A DNA stretch of 50,355 bases from an uncultured Prevotella sp. (GTDB lineage Bacteria; Bacteroidota; Bacteroidia; Bacteroidales; Bacteroidaceae), in NCBI GenBank assembly GCA_902495455.1, contig CABUXJ010000021.1, positions 1 through 50,355 of the forward strand, given 5' to 3'. Positions 44,191 to 50,355 of this stretch are shown one piece after another. A program made the position numbers and the translations under genes. Every line of letters starts with the position of its first letter. Within the stretch, counting starts at the first letter, position 1. Under the pieces are notes generated by a model. The model made no database searches, had not been told where the DNA came from, and saw only the letters and a program-made list of their open reading frames with translations.

Positions 44191-44240
44191 AGCGACAAAG
44201 ATTTAAGGATTATCAAATGGGAGACGGCGCGAACAACGAC

Positions 44241-44300
44241 CGCTGATTATAACGTAATGACGGGAAGGAACGCTGATTATAACATCATAACGGGAAGAGA
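44241..44300. repeat. Two tandem 30-bp units
   Basis: CGCTGATTATAAC followed by ATAACGGGAAG-like sequence, repeated at 44241-44270 and 44271-44300 with a few differences. Confidence 0.7.
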
Positions 44301-44301
44301 A

Positions 44302-44454
44302 TTGTAGGGACATATTCTTGTATTTGCCCGTTTCGACACATGACATTCCACTCGTCGTTACGGACAAATACAAGACGAGTTGTTGAGCGCAGCGAAAAAT
44401 ATGTCCCTACAAAATCTATGTCCCGTCATTTGCGGACAAATACAAGAATACAAT
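44302..44454. repeat. Palindromic element, GTAGGGACATA family copy 2
   Basis: TTGTAGGGACATAT (44302-44315) pairs with ATATGTCCCTACAA (44399-44412). The inner CTTGTATTTG has inverted partners ending ACAAATACAAGA near 44374 and 44450. It is related to 31734-31840 and lies at the 3' end of the peptide transporter gene. Confidence 0.75.
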
Positions 44455-44464
44455 TACATCGTCC

Positions 44465-46000
44465 TTACTTGGCGACAGCCTCCAGACGCTTCATCATGGC
44501 GAACATGAAGACAGCGGCAATGAGGCAGACCGTCGTAAACACAGCCCAGCATGCCCACAACGGGATTGTTCCCCACAGCACACCGCCGAAGAGAACGAGC
44601 TGGTTGCCGATGGCCGTAGCCACAAACCATCCGCCCATCATCATGCCCTTATACTTGGGAGGAGCGACCTTTGATACGAAAGAGATGCCCATCGGAGAGA
44701 GCAACAGCTCACCGAACGTAAGAATGAGGTAAACACCGATGAGCAGATTGGGGGTCACGTCGGCCACATGCACTGCTATCGGATTGCCGTCCGGACCGAG
44801 TTCGGTCTGCGGCATAGGCAAATCAAACGAGAAGCACATCAACATGGCGAAAGCAGCAGCAGCCACAATCATACCGTAGGCTATCTTGCGAGGAGCTGAG
44901 GGTTCCTTGCCCTTGGCTGCCAGCGTACCGAATATCGCCATCGACACCGGTGTCAGAGCCACCACATAGAACGGGTTGAACTGCTGGAAAATCGGTGCCG
45001 AAACAGTCACTGCACCTGTCAACTGCTGGTATTTCCAAACCAATACGGCGACAGCGGCTACAATGACGGCGGCAGAGATGCCCTTGCCCTTTGATGTCTT
45101 GCTCTGGAAGAGAGAGAAGCCTGCGTAGACGATGAAGATTATGAGCACGAGGTTCCATACGTCAAAAGCCATGCCCTGCACGCCCTCGGCCGAACGTGAC
45201 GTAAACTCATCGGCGAAATACGTCAGTGAAAGACCGTTCTGGTGGAATGCCATCCAGAAGAATATCACCACGGCAAACACAAGACACAAGGCCATGATGC
45301 GCTGCTTGGTCTCAGACGGAGACAGTTCCTCTCCTGCCTGCTCGCCACCTTTTGCAGCAGCCTCCTTGTTGCCTTCGGTATGTCTGAACGTTCCGCGGAA
45401 CGCATAGTATATGGCTATCGAAAGTATCAGCGAAGCGCAAGCCACGGCAAAAGCGAAGTGATAGGAGTCATTCTCCGAATATCCCCACACCGTCTGTGCA
45501 TACTCCATAATCTTGACCGCCATCGTCGGAGCGAAGAGGGCGCCGATATTGATGGCCATATAGAATATGGAAAAACCTGAATCACGACGTGCCGCATACT
45601 TCGGATCGTCATATAGGTTGCCGACCATCACCTGCAGATTGCCCTTGAACAGTCCCGTACCGAAACCGATCAGCAGCAGCGCGGCCAACATCACGACGAG
45701 GGCCAGAGTGTCACCGCCGAGCGGGACCGACAGGAGCAGATAGCCACCGAACATGATCATGATGCCAATGGTGACCATCTTTCCGAATCCGAATTTGTCG
45801 GCCAACATACCTCCGAACAAGGGGAAGAAGTAGACGAGCATCAGAAACGAACTGTAGATTGTGCCGGCCACACCGGCCGACAGGCCATAATTGGCACGCA
45901 AAAACAAAGCGAAGACGGCGAGCATCGTGTAATAACCGAAACGCTCGCCCGTGTTGGCCAATGCCAACGCATAAAGACCTTTAGGTTGTCCTTCAAACAT
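44465..46000 (-). CDS. POT/PTR family proton-coupled peptide transporter
   Basis: This is a 511-residue membrane protein with about fourteen helices. The N-terminus carries ANTGERFGYYTM, the ExxERFxYY-type signature of proton-coupled oligopeptide transporters. GGMLADKFGFGKMVTIG (helix 2-3 loop) and GTGLFKGNLQVMVGNLY are further family blocks. It imports di- and tripeptides. Three bases separate it from the upstream outer-membrane protein gene, so it is the last gene of a three-gene minus-strand operon. Confidence 0.92.
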   Translation of the reverse strand: MFEGQPKGLYALALANTGERFGYYTMLAVFALFLRANYGLSAGVAGTIYSSFLMLVYFFPLFGGMLADKFGFGKMVTIGIMIMFGGYLLLSVPLGGDTLALVVMLAALLLIGFGTGLFKGNLQVMVGNLYDDPKYAARRDSGFSIFYMAINIGALFAPTMAVKIMEYAQTVWGYSENDSYHFAFAVACASLILSIAIYYAFRGTFRHTEGNKEAAAKGGEQAGEELSPSETKQRIMALCLVFAVVIFFWMAFHQNGLSLTYFADEFTSRSAEGVQGMAFDVWNLVLIIFIVYAGFSLFQSKTSKGKGISAAVIVAAVAVLVWKYQQLTGAVTVSAPIFQQFNPFYVVALTPVSMAIFGTLAAKGKEPSAPRKIAYGMIVAAAAFAMLMCFSFDLPMPQTELGPDGNPIAVHVADVTPNLLIGVYLILTFGELLLSPMGISFVSKVAPPKYKGMMMGGWFVATAIGNQLVLFGGVLWGTIPLWACWAVFTTVCLIAAVFMFAMMKRLEAVAK

Positions 46001-46003
46001 AAT

Positions 46004-46765
46004 TTATTTAATTTTAGGGTTATTAGATTTCGAGATATCAAAGAGATAGGTCACCTTGACAACGATATTGCTGATGTTACTCCGTCCGAAGTAGTCACGT
46101 TTGGAGTTGTTGAAGATGTCTCCGAGACCGTAGTAGTAGCGGCCTTCGACGATGAAGTGGCCAACTTTCGGGTGAGAGTATTCCAGGCCGAGTCCGCCCA
46201 CAATTCCGTAGTCAAACTTGCGCTGCACGGGCAGCGAGTCCTGTGCGGCGTCACGCTGTGCGCCTATACGGACGGACTTGTTACGCTTGTCGAGGTCAAA
46301 GTTGGTTTTCAGCTTGTCCGACATGAACAGTCCCAACTGCGGGCCGAGCTGAAAGAAGAACTGAAATCCCTTGCGTTCACGTCCCCACCCCATGCGGGCC
46401 ATCAGCGGCATCTGGAGATAGGTCAGCCGGCGTTCCGCCTCTTCCGGCAGTCCTGTATACTCATTGATGACAGGCATATCTTCCGCCGTGAGGATGTCCT
46501 CGCGCCATCCGGCCTGCGTGTAGTTGAGTTCGCCGACGAGAGCGCAGATACTGTTGAAGTACTTTTCACAAGTGTAGCGCACCGAAAGACCGGCCGTCAT
46601 GCCGCCGTACGACTTCTGCTGTATCTCGGGATTAAATCCCATGCTGCTCATCACGTATCCTCCATTGACACCCACGGCCACCTCGCTACGATAGTCTCCC
46701 ACCTGCGCCTGTGCCTGCATCACGGCCACTAGGGCCGTCACCATCAGTATGATAAATCTACGCAT
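46004..46765 (-). CDS. PorT-like outer-membrane beta-barrel protein
   Basis: The 253-residue product has a signal peptide (about 1-20, MQAQAQ). Alternating strands of an eight-stranded barrel of the outer-membrane beta-barrel family follow, with the characteristic LTYLQMPLMARMGWG, QFFFQLGPQLGLF and GLGLEYSHPKVGHFIVEGRY segments. Function is unknown; relatives include PorT-type proteins. It is nine bases downstream of the LysM protein gene and three bases upstream of the peptide transporter, so it may serve the same process. Confidence 0.85.
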   Translation of the reverse strand: MRRFIILMVTALVAVMQAQAQVGDYRSEVAVGVNGGYVMSSMGFNPEIQQKSYGGMTAGLSVRYTCEKYFNSICALVGELNYTQAGWREDILTAEDMPVINEYTGLPEEAERRLTYLQMPLMARMGWGRERKGFQFFFQLGPQLGLFMSDKLKTNFDLDKRNKSVRIGAQRDAAQDSLPVQRKFDYGIVGGLGLEYSHPKVGHFIVEGRYYYGLGDIFNNSKRDYFGRSNISNIVVKVTYLFDISKSNNPKIK

Positions 46766-46774
46766 CGTCGTTTG

Positions 46775-48175
46775 TCAGAAATTGATTGTCTCGATCTTGT
46801 GCCCCGGAGTATAGTTGACAAAGAGCAGTCCGCGGTTCTGCAGTCCGCCCTCGCCGATACGCTCAAAGTGGAGCGGCGTCTGTATCGGCTTATAGCCGAC
46901 CACGCCACGCGGTCCGACAAAGACGTCACCGTACATGTGGAGTCCCTTGATGAAATAGTAGGCATGGTCAAATCCTGTTATGGCAAAGCGCGGCAGGGCC
47001 TGCATCATGTCCGAATGGAAGTTCCAACGATACTTCTGCTCTATGCGTGCCGTCCGCGGTGACAGTGGGTTGGTGTAGAACGTGGCGGGGATATAGACGT
47101 TGAACTTGTAGAAGTTGTCCAGGTTGTACTTCGTGTACATCATCCACTCCGTATATCCGAACATCGAGATGTTCAACTTCGGATTGGTCATAGACAGCCC
47201 GTTGAGTTTGGCAAAAGCCACATTCAGCTCCGGCGAACGTCCCGTGTTGAGTATGACGACGTTGGGCATGGTCGAACTGAACGCTTTGGCAAAGGCCGCC
47301 TCAGTCGATTTCAGGTTGGTAATCTTGTGGCTGCGGCCCATCGTCTCCATCCTGCGACGCAACCCGAATGTGAACGAACCCTTACGGCTGGTCGTATCGT
47401 TGCAGTCGATGAACACGGTGTGATAGCCGGCAAACTTCTCGAGGAAGCGTCCGATGACAGCCTCGTTATAGTCTTCCGGACTCTGGTAGACCTGAAAGAT
47501 GTTGCGGTTGGTCCGCGTCTCCGGAGTGTTGATGGAAAACGGGATGAGCACCTTTATGCCGTGGGCGCGTGCGAAGTCTGACAACGGTTTGACCTGTTTG
47601 GAGTAAAGCGGGCCGATGATGACGTCGCAGCGGGCGGCATTTTTGTCACGCAGCGTCTTGCTGATGTCGGCTTCTTCGGGCACGTTCCAAGCCCTGACGT
47701 CCACCGACACACCGTCCTGACGCAGGCTGTCGCAAGCCATGAGCACACCGCGATAATACTCCACCATGCGGCGGCCGTCACCGTTGATGTCGTGCAACGG
47801 CAGCATGACGCCCACACGTATCTCGCGACGGCGCATGTCCACATCCGTTTTGGCCGTTCCGGCGGTCTTTTCCTTTGCCGTCGCCGTCACGCCGGTCTTG
47901 GCCTGTGCACCTGCGGCCAGCGTCTTGTCCGGTCCCGAGGGGTATGGGATGAAGATTGTCGTGCCCTTCTTCAGTTCATATCCGGGCTTGGTCATTTCCG
48001 GATTGGCCGCAATCAGTTCGTCGACGGTCAGTCCGTTGTCGCGCGCGATACCGAAGATGGTCTCCTTCTTCTTTACCTTGTGTATCTCTTTCCACTTTGT
48101 TGTCTGAGCCGCAGCCATGCCTCCCATAACAAAGGCAACCACAACGGCCAGCACATATCTGCGTATCTGCATCAT
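46775..48175 (-). CDS. LysM domain protein with type 1 periplasmic-binding-protein fold
   Basis: A signal peptide (about 1-24) is followed by one LysM domain (about 28-77: HKVKKKETIFGIARDNGLTV, ANPEMTKPGYELKKGTTIFI), which binds peptidoglycan. Then, after a low-complexity linker, comes a periplasmic-binding-like module opening RVGVMLPLHDINGDGRRMVE and containing VIIGPLYSKQVKPLSDFARA. The second part resembles LpoA-type activators of penicillin-binding proteins. A cell-wall-related role is an inference. It is the first gene of the LysM-barrel-POT operon. Confidence 0.88.
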   Translation of the reverse strand: MMQIRRYVLAVVVAFVMGGMAAAQTTKWKEIHKVKKKETIFGIARDNGLTVDELIAANPEMTKPGYELKKGTTIFIPYPSGPDKTLAAGAQAKTGVTATAKEKTAGTAKTDVDMRRREIRVGVMLPLHDINGDGRRMVEYYRGVLMACDSLRQDGVSVDVRAWNVPEEADISKTLRDKNAARCDVIIGPLYSKQVKPLSDFARAHGIKVLIPFSINTPETRTNRNIFQVYQSPEDYNEAVIGRFLEKFAGYHTVFIDCNDTTSRKGSFTFGLRRRMETMGRSHKITNLKSTEAAFAKAFSSTMPNVVILNTGRSPELNVAFAKLNGLSMTNPKLNISMFGYTEWMMYTKYNLDNFYKFNVYIPATFYTNPLSPRTARIEQKYRWNFHSDMMQALPRFAITGFDHAYYFIKGLHMYGDVFVGPRGVVGYKPIQTPLHFERIGEGGLQNRGLLFVNYTPGHKIETINF

Positions 48176-48198
48176 CCTTGTTTCTGATTAATCGCCTA

Positions 48199-48206
48199 CA
48201 AAATTA
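48199..48206 (-). promoter_or_regulatory. -7 element of the LysM-barrel-POT operon
   Basis: Minus-strand TAATTTTG, 23 bases before the start codon. Confidence 0.6.
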
Positions 48207-48420
48207 CAGAAAAAAAGCGGAATAACCCACAGATTGCCGCAAAAGGTTGGCTTTGGGTAAACAAATCATAAATCACAAAGTAGAGTTGCGACGCCCTTGC
48301 GGGAGTTCTTCCATGTCATAATAATATCAATAATTTAACACTTCAGATTTTCGAAGTTTCAGCAAAATCAAGTAAATATCTTGACATTTCCACGTCGTTT
48401 TCGTCCGCCGCCCGACCCGC

Positions 48421-48735
48421 TCCTGAGCAACGGGGCCCTTACGGGGTAGCAACGGGCACGCCGTTGTCTTCCGACGGGGCCGCCGCGGTGATGCAACGGC
48501 GGCCCCGTTGCAATGCCGCGGGGCCCTTACGGCAAACCGTCAAAATTGCTGTCACGAAGTAACAAAGCACAACTCGTTCAATAACAGCGACTTACAAAAA
48601 TTGCCAAAAAATCGCAAATTTCGGACCAAACGGCCGAAATTTCAAGACCAAACGAATTTTACGCGCGTTTTGTCAGAATAATTCCGAGTTTTTAACATTT
48701 TGCGATTGGATATAAAAAGAAATCCGGCATTTGGA
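48421..48735 (+). repeat. GC-rich modular intergenic repeat, copy C
   Basis: It begins GAGCAACGGGGCCCTTACGG and continues with the same short units as copies A and B (GCAACGGCGGCCCCGTTGCA, GCGGGGCCCTTACGGC). The trailing part (TAACAGCGACTTAC, AAATCGCAAATTTCGG) is only loosely similar, so this copy is the most decayed. It occupies much of the divergent gap 48176-48968, which has no gene. Confidence 0.65.
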
Positions 48736-48788
48736 ATGACCAAACAGAGTCACGACCGCCTCGTGGAGCACCTTTCACCTCACAGACA

Positions 48789-48819
48789 CCCTCCCCTTGG
48801 GGAGGGCCGTGGTGGGGCC
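48789..48819. repeat. CTCCCC/GGGGAG repeat, copy 3
   Basis: CCCTCCCCTTGGGGAGGG followed by CCGTGGTGGGGCC. Related to 18154-18185 and 24208-24234. Confidence 0.75.
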
Positions 48820-48861
48820 GGTGACATGTTGGCACGGAGACCATACTTTTTCATGTTTCCT

Positions 48862-48893
48862 TTTGGCTTTTCTTAAACTAAAATGTACCTTTG
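48862..48893 (+). promoter_or_regulatory. Promoter of the DUF418 gene
   Basis: TTTG (48862-48865), 20-base spacer, TACCTTTG (48886-48893), a consensus match. Confidence 0.8.
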
Positions 48894-48968
48894 CAGAACA
48901 AACGAAACTTCTTCCGTTGAGACATTTGCACGAAAGGCGATTTGTCTATACGAATTGAACAATAAAAA

Positions 48969-50144
48969 ATGGAACAAAACACGAAAAAGAGTCCGCGCAT
49001 AGAGATGGTGGACGCCCTGAGAGGATTTGCCGTGGTGGCCATTCTGATGGTCCACAGTCTGTTACACTTCACCTTCCCCATATATCCGACAAATTCTCCG
49101 GCATGGCTGAACGCCTTGGATGGCGGTGTGTTTGATGTCGTCTTCATGCTGTTCTCAGGCAAGGCATACGCCATATTCGCCACGCTTTTCGGCTTCACGT
49201 TCTACATACAGATGGCCAATCAGAGGAAGCGCGGAGGAGATTTCGGCTACCGTTTCTTGTGGAGGATGGTCTGGCTGGCCGGCTTCGCCACGCTCAACGC
49301 GGCTTTCTTCCCTGCGGGCGACGTGCTGCTGCTGTTTGTCACCGTCAGCATCATGCTTTTCCTCACACGCAACATGAGCGACAAGGCGGTGTTGGGCATA
49401 GCCGTGCTGTTCTTCCTGCAGCCTTTTGAGTGGTATCACTACATTGCCGGTCTGTTGAAGCCCGAACACCGCATGCCATATTTCGGCATGGACGAAATGT
49501 ATGCCGAAATAGCCGAATGTACGAAAACAGGAAACTTCCGAGACTTCATCCTGATGAACATTACCTTTGGTCAGAAGCTCAGTCTGGCGTGGGCCTTCAA
49601 TGTCGGACGCCTGTCGCAGACGGTTGGACTGTTCCTGCTCGGTTCTTTCATCGGAAGGAAGCAGATGTTTGTTCCGTCGGACAGGAACTTGCGTCTGTGG
49701 AAGAACGTGCTCATCACATCGGCTGTAGCTTTTGTACCGCTGTACACGCTGCGTGACATGATTATGGGCAGCGACTATGCGATAAGACAGACGGCGGGCA
49801 CGGCGTTCTCCATGTGGCAGAACCTGGACATCACGATGATTCTTGTCTCGTCATTTATACTCCTCTATCAGTACCAACGGTTTCGGGACATTACCTCAGA
49901 TTTGCGCTACTACGGCCGTATGAGTCTCACCAACTATCTCTCGCAGTCCATAGTCGGAGCACTTGTCTATTTCCCGTTCGGTCTCTATCTCGCACCCTAT
50001 TGCGGCTACACGTTGAGCCTCGTGGTCGCCGTCATCATATTCCTGCTGCAACTCCGCTTCTGCAAATGGTGGCTCGGAACGCACAAGCAGGGCCCGCTGG
50101 AACACATCTGGCACAAGTTGACGTGGATCGGGACTGGGCGGTAA
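48969..50144 (+). CDS. DUF418 family membrane protein
   Basis: The 391-residue polytopic protein begins PRIEMVDALRGFAVVAILMV, the DUF418/acyltransferase-related first helix. It ends with the DUF418 domain: YYGRMSLTNYLSQSIVGALV and FCKWWLGTHKQGPLEHIWHK. About nine hydrophobic segments are visible. Members are common in Bacteroidetes and thought to be inner-membrane transporters or acyl-transfer-related proteins, without proof. The gene has its own promoter and stands alone. Confidence 0.9.
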   Translation: MEQNTKKSPRIEMVDALRGFAVVAILMVHSLLHFTFPIYPTNSPAWLNALDGGVFDVVFMLFSGKAYAIFATLFGFTFYIQMANQRKRGGDFGYRFLWRMVWLAGFATLNAAFFPAGDVLLLFVTVSIMLFLTRNMSDKAVLGIAVLFFLQPFEWYHYIAGLLKPEHRMPYFGMDEMYAEIAECTKTGNFRDFILMNITFGQKLSLAWAFNVGRLSQTVGLFLLGSFIGRKQMFVPSDRNLRLWKNVLITSAVAFVPLYTLRDMIMGSDYAIRQTAGTAFSMWQNLDITMILVSSFILLYQYQRFRDITSDLRYYGRMSLTNYLSQSIVGALVYFPFGLYLAPYCGYTLSLVVAVIIFLLQLRFCKWWLGTHKQGPLEHIWHKLTWIGTGR

Positions 50145-50268
50145 CAAAAACACGTGAATAAAATGAAGATGTTTGTTGCACCAAACTGTATATAGTTTAT
50201 TCAAAATTGATGGCTACATATTTCATGTAGATAACCATATAGATTCAAGATAGAAGTGCAACGCTTCA

Positions 50269-50315
50269 GTCCCTCCATTGCTCATGGAGCGTAGCGTAAT
50301 GGGCAATGGAGGGAC
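50269..50315. repeat. Inverted repeat near the right edge
   Basis: GTCCCTCCATTGC (50269-50281) pairs with GCAATGGAGGGAC (50303-50315). The rest of 50145-50355 shows nothing recognisable. Confidence 0.8.
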
Positions 50316-50355
50316 ACCGCTTCGAATGGCAGGAGAGTTGACAGGCAATACAAAA

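Noticed and set aside
44221..44460. Possible CRISPR array suggested by repeated 30-bp units
   Set aside because: There are only two imperfect tandem units without spacers, and no cas genes. It is better described as tandem plus palindromic repeats.

Overview
The window looks like a Bacteroidales chromosome, most probably Prevotellaceae. The main evidence is the repeated promoter pattern TTTG-N19/20-TAnnTTTG, the near absence of Shine-Dalgarno sequences, and the families present: a type IX secretion sorting domain at the left edge, DUF3078, DUF1573, DUF418, a DPP5-like S9 peptidase, an AAA-ATPase-like/PD-(D/E)XK protein, and long dispersed palindromic intergenic repeats. No rRNA, tRNA, CRISPR array, transposase or prophage gene was recognised.

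Layout. 1-222 is the 3' end of a secreted protein. 515-13674 is one long, tightly packed plus-strand exopolysaccharide operon. It runs: stand-alone receiver; pseudo-receiver/sugar-phosphate transferase fusion; short TolC-like protein; Wzc/Wzz-like co-polymerase with a decayed kinase domain; Wzy-like polymerase; GT2; two tandem membrane GT2s; GT4; Wzx-like flippase; and a GT11-like enzyme with an HxRRxD motif. On the opposite strand follow a Stealth-type sugar-phosphate transferase, an AAA-ATPase/PD-(D/E)XK protein and an acyltransferase-3 membrane protein. The acyltransferase is interrupted at a run of nine G/C bases, which looks like a phase-variation switch caught OFF. 18498-21120 holds aspS and two small winged-helix-type proteins. 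21176-28339 is a second glycan cluster of mixed orientation (six glycosyltransferases and a hexapeptide acetyltransferase). It is followed by a secreted CE4 deacetylase/SGNH esterase fusion and a GH105 hydrolase. 32058-33143 holds a DUF4160 (broken)/DUF2442 pair and a DUF1573 protein. 34024-50144 is mostly housekeeping: DUF3078 protein, pyrG-yidC, DPP5-like peptidase, MFS transporter, an EEP-fold hydrolase, a LysM/outer-membrane barrel/peptide-transporter operon, and a DUF418 membrane protein.

How the parts fit. The first operon encodes all the classical Wzx/Wzy steps except a Wza-type export protein, and the TolC-like protein may fill that gap. The Stealth, acetyl/acyl-transferase and deacetylase/esterase genes are suited to decorating the glycan, and the phase-variable tract would switch one decoration on and off. 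The most unfamiliar material is intergenic: three copies of a GC-rich modular repeat of about 300-400 bp, and several families of long palindromes. Most gaps between convergent genes contain such repeats, and the repeats even supply the last codons of flanking genes.
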